Assembly (NCBI GenBank): GCA_016871755.1
Contig: VHCJ01000001.1
Coordinates: 124,001-188,000 of the forward strand
Length of the DNA: 64,000 nt
Direction: 5' to 3'
Source: Verrucomicrobiota bacterium
GTDB lineage: Bacteria > Verrucomicrobiota > Verrucomicrobiia > Opitutales > Opitutaceae
Shown: one piece after another, positions 45,739 through 55,533 of the stretch
How positions within the stretch are numbered: the first letter of the stretch is position 1
Layout: each line of letters starts with the position of its first letter
Program-made: the position numbers and the translations under genes
The notes under the pieces: generated by a model
Databases searched by the model: none
The model's input: only the letters and a program-made list of their open reading frames with translations
What the model was told of the DNA's origin: nothing

Positions 45739-46212
45739 ATGCGCATCGGTCACGGCTACGACATCCACCGGCTCGTCCCCGGGCGCCCGCTCGTGCTCGG
45801 CGGGGTCCGCTTCGACACCGACTACGGGCTGGAGGGCCACAGCGACGCCGACTGCCTGACGCATGCGATCTCTGATGCGTTGCTGGGCGCGGCCGGCCTG
45901 CCGGACATCGGTCATTTTTTTCCCAATACGGATGAATCACTCCGCGGCATCGACTCCCAGGTGTTGCTGCAGCGGGTGATCGCCGAGCTCGCCCGCCGCG
46001 GCTGGGCACCGGTCAACATCGACGCCACCGTCATCGCCGAGCGGCCCCGCCTGCTCGCCCGCGTGCCGGAGATGAAGATGCGGCTCGCCGCCAGCACCGG
46101 CCTCGCGCCCGACGCCATCGGCATCAAGGCGACGACCAACGAGGGCGTCGGCGACCTCGGCCGCGGCGTCGCCATCGCGGCGCACGCCGTCGCCCTGCTC
46201 CAGCGCGCCTAG
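45739..46212 (+). CDS. ispF: 2-C-methyl-D-erythritol 2,4-cyclodiphosphate synthase
   Basis: A 157-residue MEP-pathway cyclase. The zinc ligands are D8, H10 and H42 (GYDIH; CLTHAISDALLGA). Other family blocks are GHFFPNTDESLRGIDSQ and KATTNEGVGDLGRG. ATG 45739. It forms the product used by IspG. Confidence 0.97.
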   Translation: MRIGHGYDIHRLVPGRPLVLGGVRFDTDYGLEGHSDADCLTHAISDALLGAAGLPDIGHFFPNTDESLRGIDSQVLLQRVIAELARRGWAPVNIDATVIAERPRLLARVPEMKMRLAASTGLAPDAIGIKATTNEGVGDLGRGVAIAAHAVALLQRA

Positions 46213-46228
46213 CCGGCGCGGACGTGTG

Positions 46229-47863
46229 ATGCGCCGCTCCGCCTCCATCGTCAGTCTCGGCGTTTCCCTGCTGGCGGTCTTCGCGGTCATCAGCGGGGGT
46301 TGCCGCGCCCGCGACACCGCCGTCGAGCAGGGGCTCCGCGACCAGATCCTCCACCGCGGCTTCAGCCCGGACATCGCCGACCTCGATCCGCACGTCGCGA
46401 TGATGGTGAGCGACTACGGCGTGATCTCCGCCTTCTTCGAGGGCCTGGTCGCCGAGGACCCGCGCGACCTGCATCCCGTCCCAGGCGTCGCGGAGCGCTG
46501 GACGGTGTCCGCAGACGCCACCGCCTACACCTTCCACCTGCGGGCGGACGCCCGCTGGTCCAACGGCGACCCGGTCACCGCCGCAGACTTCCTCGCTTCG
46601 TGGCGTCGCGCCCTCACGCCCTCCTTCGGCTGCGAGAACGCGGCGCTTCTCTACGTCGTGCGCGGCGCGGCCGACTTTCACCAGGGCCGGACGACGCGCT
46701 TTGCCGACGTCGGCTTCGCCGCGCCGGACGCGCGGACCGTGGTCATCACGCTGGACCGTCCGACCCCCTATTTTCTCTCCCTGCTGCAGCACTGGGTGTG
46801 GTGGCCGGTGCACCTGCCGACGTTGGAGAAGGCGGGGAACCCCTACGCCCGCGGGACGCGCTGGACGCGCCCGGAGACCTTCGTCGGCAACGGACCGTTC
46901 CGGCTCAAGGAATGGACGATCGGCCAGCGCATCGTCGGCGTGAAGAGCGACACCTACTGGGACGCCGCCACCGTCCGGCTCCGGGAGCTCCGCCTTTATC
47001 CGATGGAGGACATCAACGCCGAGGAGCGCGCCTTCCGCGGCGGGCAACTGCACGTGACGGAAGCGGTGCCGGCGGCGAAGATCGATGCCTACCGAGCCGC
47101 GGCGACGGGCGAACTGCGGATGGATCCCGCGCTCGGCACGTACTTCTATCGCCTGAACGTGAAGCACCCGTTCCTCGAAAAGCGCGAGGTCCGGCAGGCA
47201 CTCGCGCTGGCGGTGGACCGCGAGGCGATCGTCACGCGCATCCTGCGCGGGACGCAGGTGGCGTCAGCCGCCTTCACGCCCAGCGGCGTGGCCGGATACG
47301 AGCCGCCCCAAGGGTTGGAGTACAATCCCGATGCCGCGCGGGCCCGCCTCGCGGCGGCCGGCTACCCCGGCGGTCAAGGCGCACCGACCTTCGAGTTGCT
47401 CTTCAACACCTCCGAGAATCACCGCGCGATCGCCGAAGCGCTGCAGGAAATGTGGCGCCGCGAGCTCGGTCTCTCCGTGCGCCTCGTCTCAATGGAGGGC
47501 CGCACCGTCCTCGACGCGCGCCGCACCAGGCAGTTCCAGCTCCTGCGCTCCAGCTGGGTCGGCGACTACGCCGACCCCATGACCTTCCTCGCGGTCTGGC
47601 GCGCGGCGAGCGGCAACAACTACACCGGCTGGCAGAGTCCGGCCTACGAGGCCCTGCTCGACCGCGCGGAAGACACCCGCCTCCCGGAGGAGCGCTGCCG
47701 CCTGCTCCGCGAAGCCGAGGGCATGCTCCTGCAGGATGCGCCGCTCATCCCCCTGTACCGCTACACCCACGTCTACCTCCTCCACCCCGGCGTCCGCGGC
47801 TGGCATTCCAATCCCATGGGCCGCCACCCGTACAAGCGCGTCTGGCTGGAACCAACCCGCTGA
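46229..47863 (+). CDS. Oligopeptide ABC transporter substrate-binding lipoprotein 1
   Basis: A 544-residue SBP of the OppA/DppA class (family 5). It has a lipoprotein signal (VISGGCRARD), then ARWSNGDPVTAADFLASWRR typical of peptide binders, and DVLAS-like central blocks. ATG 46229 directly follows an in-frame GTG at 46226; both are possible. It starts only 16 bp after ispF. A second, related binding protein follows. Confidence 0.92.
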   Translation: MRRSASIVSLGVSLLAVFAVISGGCRARDTAVEQGLRDQILHRGFSPDIADLDPHVAMMVSDYGVISAFFEGLVAEDPRDLHPVPGVAERWTVSADATAYTFHLRADARWSNGDPVTAADFLASWRRALTPSFGCENAALLYVVRGAADFHQGRTTRFADVGFAAPDARTVVITLDRPTPYFLSLLQHWVWWPVHLPTLEKAGNPYARGTRWTRPETFVGNGPFRLKEWTIGQRIVGVKSDTYWDAATVRLRELRLYPMEDINAEERAFRGGQLHVTEAVPAAKIDAYRAAATGELRMDPALGTYFYRLNVKHPFLEKREVRQALALAVDREAIVTRILRGTQVASAAFTPSGVAGYEPPQGLEYNPDAARARLAAAGYPGGQGAPTFELLFNTSENHRAIAEALQEMWRRELGLSVRLVSMEGRTVLDARRTRQFQLLRSSWVGDYADPMTFLAVWRAASGNNYTGWQSPAYEALLDRAEDTRLPEERCRLLREAEGMLLQDAPLIPLYRYTHVYLLHPGVRGWHSNPMGRHPYKRVWLEPTR

Positions 47864-47903
47864 GTCCGCTGGACCTTGACGGATTCCTGCACTCACCTTC
47901 CGT

Positions 47904-49523
47904 ATGATCCGACGTTTCCTGACCCTCTCCGGCGCGGCCCTCCTCCTCCTCGCCGGCTGCAAACCCCGCGACGCCGCCACCCCCTCCGCCACCGCGACCC
48001 CGGCCGCGGGCGCCAAGGTGCTCTACCTCGGCAACGGCACCGAGCCGCAGGACCTCGACCCGCAGGTCGTCACGGGCGTGCCGGAAAACAAGATCGTCAA
48101 CGCTCTCTTCGAAGGCCTCGTGGCCTACGGCCCGAGCGGTCAAGGCACGATCCCCGCCGCCGCCGCCAGCTGGAGCATTTCGGAGGACGGACTCGTCTAC
48201 ACCTTCAACCTCCAGCCCAACGGACGCTGGTCCAACGGCGACCCGGTCACCGCGGCCGACTTCGTCGGGTCGTACCGCCGCATCCTCAACCCCAAGCTCG
48301 CGTCCGAATACGCCAACAAGCTCTACCCGGTGGTCGGCGCCCGCGAATTCCATGAGGGCAAGCTGCAGGACTTTTCGCGGACCGGCTTCAAGGCCCTCGA
48401 TGCCCGGACGCTGCAGATCACGCTCAAGCGCCGCACCTCGTTCCTCATTGAGTCGATGAAGCACTACGCATGGTTCCCCGTGCACCTGCCGACCGTCGAG
48501 AAGTTCGGCGGACTTGAGCGCAAGGGCAGCGCGTGGACGCGGGCCGGCAACCTCGTCGGCAACGGTCCCTACACGCTCACCGAGTGGTCCATGCAGCAAC
48601 GCATCATCGTCGACAAGGCACCGACCTACTGGGACCGCGATGCGCTCCGGACCGACCGCATCATCTTCTATCCCACGGAGAACATCGAGACCGAGGAGCG
48701 CATGTTCCGGACGGGCCAGCTGCACAAGACCAACGAGCTGCCGCTGGACAAGACGGATGTCTACCGCCGCGAGCAGCCGGAGAGCCTGCGGATCGATCCG
48801 CTCCTCGGCATCTACTTCTTCCGGATCAACCTCACGCGCCCCCCGCTGAACGACAAGCGCATCCGCCGCGCCCTCGCCCTCGCGATCAACCGTGAGGTCA
48901 TCGTGGGGAAGGTCACGCGGCAGAACCAGCAGCCCGCCTACAACGCCTGCCCGCCGATGGAGAGCTTCACGTCCCCGGCGCGCCTCGCCGGCGATCTCGC
49001 GGAGGCGCGCCGCCTCCTCGCCGAGGCCGGCTATCCTGAGGGCAAGGGCCTGCGTCCGATCGAACTGCTCTACAACACCAGCCAGAACCACAAGAAGATC
49101 GCTGAGGCGCTGCAGCAGATGTGGCGCCAGAATCTCGGGGTCGACATCGCCCTCGTGAACCAGGAATGGAAGGTCTACTTGGATTCCCAGGACACGCTGG
49201 CCTACGACCTCTCGCGCGCCGGCTGGATCGCGGATTACGTGGATCCCAACACGTTCTTCGACCTCTGGCGCACCGGCGACGGCAACAACGACACCGGCTT
49301 CGCCAACGCTGAGTACGATCGCCTGCTCGAGGAGGCGCTCGGCACCGCCGACGAGACGGCCCGCCGCGCCCTCTACGCCCGGATGGATGCGATCCTGATG
49401 GATGAACTGCCGATCATCCCGCTCTACTTCTACACGCGCACCTACGCCGCCAACCCGCGCCTCCAGTCGCCGCCGAACTTGGTCGAGACGCCGAACTACA
49501 AGTTCATCTACCTGCGGGACTAG
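47904..49523 (+). CDS. Oligopeptide ABC transporter substrate-binding lipoprotein 2
   Basis: A 539-residue SBP of family 5 and a paralogue of the preceding gene (shared WSNGDPVTAADFV, YPTEN/YPMED and EEALG/EDTR segments). Its lipoprotein signal is LLLLAGCKPRD. It matches OppA-like peptide binders in layout (DLDPQVVTGVPENKIVNALF). Two tandem binding proteins probably widen the range of peptides for the permeases that follow. Confidence 0.94.
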   Translation: MIRRFLTLSGAALLLLAGCKPRDAATPSATATPAAGAKVLYLGNGTEPQDLDPQVVTGVPENKIVNALFEGLVAYGPSGQGTIPAAAASWSISEDGLVYTFNLQPNGRWSNGDPVTAADFVGSYRRILNPKLASEYANKLYPVVGAREFHEGKLQDFSRTGFKALDARTLQITLKRRTSFLIESMKHYAWFPVHLPTVEKFGGLERKGSAWTRAGNLVGNGPYTLTEWSMQQRIIVDKAPTYWDRDALRTDRIIFYPTENIETEERMFRTGQLHKTNELPLDKTDVYRREQPESLRIDPLLGIYFFRINLTRPPLNDKRIRRALALAINREVIVGKVTRQNQQPAYNACPPMESFTSPARLAGDLAEARRLLAEAGYPEGKGLRPIELLYNTSQNHKKIAEALQQMWRQNLGVDIALVNQEWKVYLDSQDTLAYDLSRAGWIADYVDPNTFFDLWRTGDGNNDTGFANAEYDRLLEEALGTADETARRALYARMDAILMDELPIIPLYFYTRTYAANPRLQSPPNLVETPNYKFIYLRD

Positions 49524-49676
49524 TTCGCGTCCGCGCCTCGCCGTCCGCCCGGCCGCCGCGCGGGGCGGGGCCACACGCGCGCCCGATCTCGGCCCGCCAC
49601 CGGCCCGCCGGAGCGGGCCCCGCCCTCCGCCTGCCGCCTTGCCTTCGCCTCAAAAGGGCTGAAGGCTCCCGCCCGC

Positions 49677-50597
49677 ATGCTTCGGTTCTTCGCGTCGCGC
49701 CTGCTGCAGTCCCTCCTGGCGCTGATCATCATCATCACGGCTACGTTCTTCATGCTCCGCTTCGTGCCGGGCGGTCCGTTCACGACCGAGAAGGCCGTCA
49801 CGCCGGAAATCCTCCGAAATCTGGAGGCGCACTACGGGCTCGATCAGCCGCTCTGGAAGCAGTACCTCGACTACCTCGGCAGCCTCGCGCGAGGGGACTT
49901 CGGCCCCTCCTTCAAGTACCCGAACCGCACGGTCAACGAAATCCTCGCCGACAAGCTGCCCGTCTCGCTTGAGTTGGGCGTCCTCTCCCTGCTGGTCGCG
50001 CTGCTGATTGGCCTGCCCCTCGGCATCCTCGCCGCGGTCCGCCGCAACACGTGGGTCGACTACGTCGCGTCGTCGTTCGGCATGGTCGGCATTTCCATCC
50101 CGACCTTCGTGGTCGGTCCGCTGCTGGTCCTCGCCCTTGCGATCCACCTCGGCTGGTTCAACGCCTCGGGCTGGTACTCCCCCATCGACCGGATGCTGCC
50201 CTGCCTCGTGCTCGGCATCGCCTACGCGGCGCCGATCTCGCGCCTGACCCGCGGCGGCATGCTCGAGGTCCTGAGCCAGGACTTCATCCGCACCGCCCGC
50301 GCCAAGGGCGCCTCCGAGCTGCGGGTGGTGATGCGGCACTCGCTCAAGGGCGGCCTGCTGCCCGTGGTGTCGTTCCTCGGGCCCGCCATCGCTGGGATCC
50401 TCACCGGCTCGTTCGTGATCGAGACCATCTTCCAGATCCCCGGCATCGGCCGCGAATTCGTCAACAGCGCCTTCAACCGCGACTACACCCTCGTGCTCGG
50501 CACGGTCATCCTCTACGCGGTCCTGATCATGGCGCTCAACCTCGCCGCCGACGTGGTGCAGGCGTGGATGAACCCCAAGGTCCGGCTCGAGGCCTGA
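49677..50597 (+). CDS. oppB: Peptide ABC transporter permease OppB
   Basis: A 306-residue inner-membrane permease with six hydrophobic segments, opening FFASRLLQSLLALIIIIT and carrying the EAA loop ARAKGASELRVVMRHSLKGG that contacts the ATPase. The family block GSFVIETIFQIPGIGREFVN is present. It follows the two binding proteins and precedes oppC. Confidence 0.95.
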   Translation: MLRFFASRLLQSLLALIIIITATFFMLRFVPGGPFTTEKAVTPEILRNLEAHYGLDQPLWKQYLDYLGSLARGDFGPSFKYPNRTVNEILADKLPVSLELGVLSLLVALLIGLPLGILAAVRRNTWVDYVASSFGMVGISIPTFVVGPLLVLALAIHLGWFNASGWYSPIDRMLPCLVLGIAYAAPISRLTRGGMLEVLSQDFIRTARAKGASELRVVMRHSLKGGLLPVVSFLGPAIAGILTGSFVIETIFQIPGIGREFVNSAFNRDYTLVLGTVILYAVLIMALNLAADVVQAWMNPKVRLEA

Positions 50598-50617
50598 TCG
50601 GCCCCCCGGCCACCCCG

Positions 50618-51517
50618 ATGTCCGCCTCCGTCACTTCCCCCGTCGCCTCACCCGCCGCCGCCCCCGAGGAGGGCAGCTCGCTCTGGCACGACGCCTGGCT
50701 GCGCCTGCGCAAGAACCGCCTCGCCGTCTTCGGCGCCGCCACCCTCATCATCGTCGCCCTGGCCTGCTTCGTCGGACCGTTCTTCAGCCCGTACGGCTAC
50801 GAGGAGCAGAACCTCGATCTCGGCGCCGCCGGTCCCAGCGCCGCCCACTGGCTCGGCTCCGACACGCTCGGCCGCGACCTGCTCGTCCGCCTGCTCTACG
50901 GCGGCCGCGTCTCGCTCGGCGTGGGCCTCGCCGCCACGTTCGTCGCCCTCACCATCGGCGTCGTCTACGGCGCGATCGCCGGCTACTCCGGCGGCAAGCG
51001 CGACGCCGTGATGATGCGCGCGGTCGACATCATGTACTCGCTGCCGTTCACGATCTTCGTGATCCTGCTGATGGTGTTCTTCGGGCGGAACATCATCCTG
51101 CTCTTCGTAGCCATCGGCGCGGTGGAGTGGCTCACGATGGCCCGCATCGTCCGCGGCCAGGTCATGGCGGTGAAGCGCATGGAATTCATCGAGGCCGCCC
51201 GCTCCCTCGGCTTCGGCCGGCGCCGGATCATCTTCCGTCACATCCTGCCCAACATCCTCGGGCCGATCATCGTCTACACCACGCTCACCATCCCGGGCGT
51301 CATGCTGCTCGAGGCCTTCCTCAGCTTCCTCGGCCTCGGCGTCCAGCCGCCCATGAGTTCGTGGGGCGTGCTGATCAAGGACGGCGCCGAGAAGATGGAG
51401 GAGTTCCCGTGGCTGCTGATCTTCCCGGGCACGGTCTTCTCGCTGACGCTGTTCTCGCTCAACTTCCTCGGCGACGGGCTGCGCGACGCGCTCGACGTGC
51501 GCGCGAGCAAGGACTGA
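50618..51517 (+). CDS. oppC: Peptide ABC transporter permease OppC
   Basis: A 299-residue permease with the N-terminal OppC block WLRLRKNRLAVFGAATLI, then LGSDTLGRDLLVRLLYGGR and the EAA loop EAARSLGFGRRRIIFRHILP. It pairs with OppB. The ATPases OppD/OppF that normally follow are absent; the next gene is an unrelated exporter. Confidence 0.95.
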   Translation: MSASVTSPVASPAAAPEEGSSLWHDAWLRLRKNRLAVFGAATLIIVALACFVGPFFSPYGYEEQNLDLGAAGPSAAHWLGSDTLGRDLLVRLLYGGRVSLGVGLAATFVALTIGVVYGAIAGYSGGKRDAVMMRAVDIMYSLPFTIFVILLMVFFGRNIILLFVAIGAVEWLTMARIVRGQVMAVKRMEFIEAARSLGFGRRRIIFRHILPNILGPIIVYTTLTIPGVMLLEAFLSFLGLGVQPPMSSWGVLIKDGAEKMEEFPWLLIFPGTVFSLTLFSLNFLGDGLRDALDVRASKD

Positions 51518-51538
51518 GCCGCCGCCGCCCGAGCCGTC

Positions 51539-53296
51539 ATGCGCGCCCTTCGCCGAATCCGGCCGTACCTGCGCTTCCTGCGGCCGGTGCGGGTGCACCT
51601 CGCCGGAGCGATCCTTTTCGGACTCCTCTACGCGGCGGCCACCGGCCTCGGGATCCCGACCCTCACCAACTACGTCTTCCCGCGCATCTTTACCAACGGC
51701 GGCGAACGAATGGCGTGGGGCGACGTTCTGCTCGTCGCCGCCTACATCCCGTTCATCTTCCTCGTCCGCGCCGTCGCCGGCTACCTGAACGGCGTCCTCA
51801 TCCAGTTCGCCGGCACGCGGGTGCTCGAGGGGCTCCGTCTCGACTACTTCCGCAAGCTCCAGATCCTGCCACTGTCGTTCGTCCAGAACCGCCAGACCGG
51901 CGACCTGATTTCACGGGGACTCGCCGACACGACGCAGCTGCAGTTCGTGCTCACGCAACTGGCGAACGATGGCATCAAGCAGCCGGGCACGCTGCTCTTC
52001 GCACTCGGCTTCCTCGGATTCAAGGCCGCCGAAGCCGAGGGTGTGGCCTTGATGCTGGTCTGCCTCGCCGTCGTCCCGCTCGTCGTCCTGCCGGTGCGGT
52101 ACATCGGACGCAAGGTGACCCGCCGCGCGCAGGAGCTGCAGGCGCAGCTGGGCGCGGTCACCGCCCTGCTCTCCGAGAACCTGTCCGCCGCCCGCGAGGT
52201 CCGCGCCTACGGGCTTGAGGGCCATGAGACGTCGCGCTTCGAGGCCCTGACCCGGCGGCTGTTCACGTCGCAGATGAAGATCACCAAGTACGCGCAGGCC
52301 CTCAGCCCCGCGATCGAGGTGATCGCCGCCTTCGGCGTCGCCGGCACGCTGCTCTACGCGTTCTCGGCGGGGGTTTCCAAGGACGACTTCCTCGGGGTCG
52401 TGACCGCCCTGTTCCTCGCCTACGAACCGATCAAGAAACTGGGCGCGCTGAACAACGAGCTCAGCCGCGCCGTCGCCTCGCTGGATCGCCTTGAGGTGGT
52501 GCTCCTCGCCCCGGTGGAAGTCGCCGATCCGGCGCGGCCCGCCGCGATTCCGGACGGCCAGCTCCGCGGCGGGGTGCAGTTCGACGCCGTCTCGTTCGCC
52601 TACGTCCCGGGCCAGCCGGTGCTGCGCGAGGTCACCATCGACATTCCCCCGGGCACGGTCTGCGCGCTGGTCGGTCCGAGCGGCGCGGGCAAGAGCACCT
52701 TCGCCAATCTCGTCCCGCGCTTCTTCGAGGCCAGCAGCGGCGCGGTCCGCATCGACGGCATCGATGTCCGCGATCTGCGCATCGCCGACCTGCGCGGCCA
52801 CATCGCCGTGGTCTCCCAGGATCCGGTGCTCTTCAACGAATCGATCCGCAACAACCTGCTGCTGGGGCGCCCGTCCGCGACCGAGGCGGAGGTGATCGCG
52901 GCGGCGAAGGATGCCTTCGCGCACGACTTCATCGTCGCCGAGCCCGAGGGCTACGCCACGACCGTCGGCGAGCGCGGGGGCCGGCTCTCCGGCGGCCAGC
53001 GGCAGCGGCTGGCGCTGGCCCGAGCGTTCCTGCGCAACGCGCCGATCCTGATCCTCGACGAGGCCACCAGCGCGCTCGACAGCGAGAGCGAGGCCGCGGT
53101 GCAGCAGGCGCTGCAGAAACTGATGGTCGGAAAGACGGTCTTCATCATCGCCCACCGTTTCTCCACCATCCGCGCCGCGTCCCTGATCCTCGTCTTCGAA
53201 GAGGGGCGCATCGTCGCGCGGGGCTCCCACGCCGAGCTGCACGCGTCCTGCGCACTCTACCGCAACCTCTACGACCGGCAGAGCGCCGGCGCCTGA
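51539..53296 (+). CDS. MsbA-like ABC exporter (fused membrane and ATPase domains)
   Basis: A 585-residue half-transporter. The N-terminal six-helix domain (about 1-320) is followed by an ATPase with Walker A GPSGAGKST, signature LSGGQRQRLALARA and Walker B ILILDEATSALD. The layout matches MsbA-type lipid flippases. The three glycosyltransferases that follow support a role in exporting lipid A-core or a similar lipid, but a drug or peptide exporter is not excluded. Confidence 0.9.
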   Translation: MRALRRIRPYLRFLRPVRVHLAGAILFGLLYAAATGLGIPTLTNYVFPRIFTNGGERMAWGDVLLVAAYIPFIFLVRAVAGYLNGVLIQFAGTRVLEGLRLDYFRKLQILPLSFVQNRQTGDLISRGLADTTQLQFVLTQLANDGIKQPGTLLFALGFLGFKAAEAEGVALMLVCLAVVPLVVLPVRYIGRKVTRRAQELQAQLGAVTALLSENLSAAREVRAYGLEGHETSRFEALTRRLFTSQMKITKYAQALSPAIEVIAAFGVAGTLLYAFSAGVSKDDFLGVVTALFLAYEPIKKLGALNNELSRAVASLDRLEVVLLAPVEVADPARPAAIPDGQLRGGVQFDAVSFAYVPGQPVLREVTIDIPPGTVCALVGPSGAGKSTFANLVPRFFEASSGAVRIDGIDVRDLRIADLRGHIAVVSQDPVLFNESIRNNLLLGRPSATEAEVIAAAKDAFAHDFIVAEPEGYATTVGERGGRLSGGQRQRLALARAFLRNAPILILDEATSALDSESEAAVQQALQKLMVGKTVFIIAHRFSTIRAASLILVFEEGRIVARGSHAELHASCALYRNLYDRQSAGA

Positions 53297-53324
53297 GCGT
53301 TCGCCGCGCCGCCCCCACCCGGTC

Positions 53325-54452
53325 ATGGCCGCCGCCACGCCCCGCATCCTCGTCATCCGCCGCCGCTACCTCGGCGATGTCGTGCTGCTCGGGAGCGTCT
53401 TCGCCAGCCTGCGCGCCCACTGGCCGGAAGCATCGATCTGCGTGCTCACCGAGGCCGCGTACGCCGAGGTGCTGGGCCTCAATCCCGACGTCGCCCACGC
53501 GCTCGTCTTTCCGTCGTCCGTCACCGGTTGGCCGCGGTTCATCCGCACGCTCCGCGCCGCCCGGTTCACGCACGTGCTCGACTTCGACAACAACGATCGC
53601 ACGGCACTGGTCACGCGTCTCTCCGGCGCGCCGGTCCGCGTGACCTACGACCGCGAGATCAACCCGTTCCGGCATCGCTGGGCCTACACGGGCTCGGCGA
53701 AGATCACGAACGCGTTCTACACGTCGGAGCACATCACCGAGACCTACCTCGCGCTGCTCAGCGCACTCGGCGTGCCCGCCTCCGTCCGCACGGTCCGCCT
53801 CGTCCCGCGCGTCACCGACCGCGACGTGGTCCGCGCGCTGCTGGGGCCCGCGGCAGCGCCATCGCCCGCCGGAGCGTCCGCGGCGGGCGGTTCCGCCCCG
53901 CGCGCCGGGAGCGTCGGCGTGCGCCGGGCCCCGCGCGTGCTCGTCCACCCGGGCAGCCGCAGCCCGTTCCGGATCTGGCCCGCCGAGCGGTTCGCGGCAG
54001 TCTGCGATCGGTTGCAGGACGAACTGGGCGCGCAGGTCTTCCTCGTCGCGGGTCCGGGTGAACAGGCCCTGGTGCGCGCGATCCGCGGCCACGCGCAGAG
54101 CCATCTCGTGGCGCTGAGCCAGCGCTTCAGCGTCGGGCAATTCGCCGCGCTGCTCGCGGAATTCGACGTGATGCTCTGCCACGACAGCGGGCCGATGCAC
54201 GTCGCCGCCTCCGTCGGCACGCCCGTCGTCGCCCTCTTCGGCTCGCAGAATGCCGCGATCTGGCGGCCGCTGGGGCCGCGCCACACCGTGCTGCAGACGC
54301 CGCTGCCCTGCACGTGCCTCGGCGCAGCGGCACCCGACCCGTGCGTGCCATCCGACTCCTACCGGAGCTACTGCGTGCGCAAGCTCGAGCCCGATCTCGT
54401 CTTCTCCGCCCTGCGTGCCACGCTCGCCGACGCCCCCGTTCGCCATGCCTGA
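53325..54452 (+). CDS. Glycosyltransferase family 9 (heptosyltransferase-like)
   Basis: A 375-residue GT9 enzyme. It opens with ILVIRRRYLGDVVLLGSVF, typical of ADP-heptose:LPS heptosyltransferases, and has the donor-binding block CHDSGPMHVAASVGTPVVAL. An Ala/Gly/Pro-rich insert lies around residues 176-205. It overlaps the next gene by 8 bp. By family it adds heptose to the inner core of lipopolysaccharide. Confidence 0.9.
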   Translation: MAAATPRILVIRRRYLGDVVLLGSVFASLRAHWPEASICVLTEAAYAEVLGLNPDVAHALVFPSSVTGWPRFIRTLRAARFTHVLDFDNNDRTALVTRLSGAPVRVTYDREINPFRHRWAYTGSAKITNAFYTSEHITETYLALLSALGVPASVRTVRLVPRVTDRDVVRALLGPAAAPSPAGASAAGGSAPRAGSVGVRRAPRVLVHPGSRSPFRIWPAERFAAVCDRLQDELGAQVFLVAGPGEQALVRAIRGHAQSHLVALSQRFSVGQFAALLAEFDVMLCHDSGPMHVAASVGTPVVALFGSQNAAIWRPLGPRHTVLQTPLPCTCLGAAAPDPCVPSDSYRSYCVRKLEPDLVFSALRATLADAPVRHA

Positions 54453-55395
54453 CACGCCGCTCACCGTCACGATCGCGATCCCGACTTACCGGCGGCCCGC
54501 GCTGCTGCAGCAGACGCTGGAGGGGCTCGTCCAGCAGGACTACCCGGCGGAGCAGTTGGAAATCCTGATCATCGACAACCACTCCCGCGACGAGACCCGC
54601 GCCGTGGTCGAGCGCTTCGCCGGCGCGCGGCACGTCCCCCGCTATGTCCTCGAAACCCAGCAGGGCGCAAACTTCGCGCGCAACCGGGCGATCGCGGAGG
54701 CGAAGGGCGAGGTGATCGCGTTCGGCGACGACGACATCCTCATCGGGCCGGAGTGGGTGCGGGAGATCGTCCGTCCCTTCGCCGAGAATCCCCCCGGGCG
54801 CGTCGGTGCGGTGGGTGGCGAGGTGATCCCCGTCTTTCCCGAGGGCTGCCCGCCTTGGGTGGCGGTGTTTCACGGGCCGCAGGCCTTCCGCAACGAGGCG
54901 GGCCCGCTGCGTCCCGGTCAAGTGCCAATGAGCGCGAGCCTCGCGTTCCTGCGGCGGACTTTCGGCGAACTCGGCGGCTTCGATACGACGGTGGGACGCA
55001 AGGGCTCGGTGATCTTCGGGGGCGACGAGAACCTCGCGATCCGGCGGTTGCAGCAGGCGGGCTACGAGGTGTGGTTCGCGCCGGCCGCCCGGGCGCGGCA
55101 CCAGATGCCGGCCAGCCGCACCACGCTCCGCTACGTGCGCAAGCACGCCTTCGACTCCGCGCGCTCGCGGGTGGTGGGGCGGATGCGGGAGGATCGGGAG
55201 CGAGGCCGCTCATCCGCCGGCTACCTCGCCTCGCGCTTCGTCGGCAACGTCGCCAAGGCCGCCGGCTTCGCCGCCTTGGCCGCCCTGAGCTTTGTGGTCT
55301 TCTGTCCCGATGCGGCGCGCCAGAACCTCGTCCGGTCCTGGCGCAGCTGCGGTTACCTCTACCAGATCGCGCGCAGCGCAACCGTTCGGGTCTGA
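54445..55395 (+). CDS. Glycosyltransferase family 2
   Basis: A 316-residue GT2 enzyme. The nucleotide-binding start is VTIAIPTYRRPALLQQTLEG, and the metal-binding DxD appears as FGDDDILIGPEW. A hydrophobic segment near the C-terminus (FAALAALSFVVFCP) probably anchors it in the inner membrane. ATG 54445 overlaps the heptosyltransferase stop. Likely part of the same envelope-glycan set. Confidence 0.9.
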   Translation: MPDTPLTVTIAIPTYRRPALLQQTLEGLVQQDYPAEQLEILIIDNHSRDETRAVVERFAGARHVPRYVLETQQGANFARNRAIAEAKGEVIAFGDDDILIGPEWVREIVRPFAENPPGRVGAVGGEVIPVFPEGCPPWVAVFHGPQAFRNEAGPLRPGQVPMSASLAFLRRTFGELGGFDTTVGRKGSVIFGGDENLAIRRLQQAGYEVWFAPAARARHQMPASRTTLRYVRKHAFDSARSRVVGRMREDRERGRSSAGYLASRFVGNVAKAAGFAALAALSFVVFCPDAARQNLVRSWRSCGYLYQIARSATVRV

Positions 55396-55533
55396 CGCTT
55401 GCCCCCGGCCTTCGGCTCGGTTTGGGTGGGACCGTCGCTCCCACGCCACGTCCCATCGTTTCCGTCCACTGCACCCCGTCGAACCAACTGGGACCCGGCG
55501 GACCGCCCGCCGTCACTTCCTTCTCCTCCCGCC

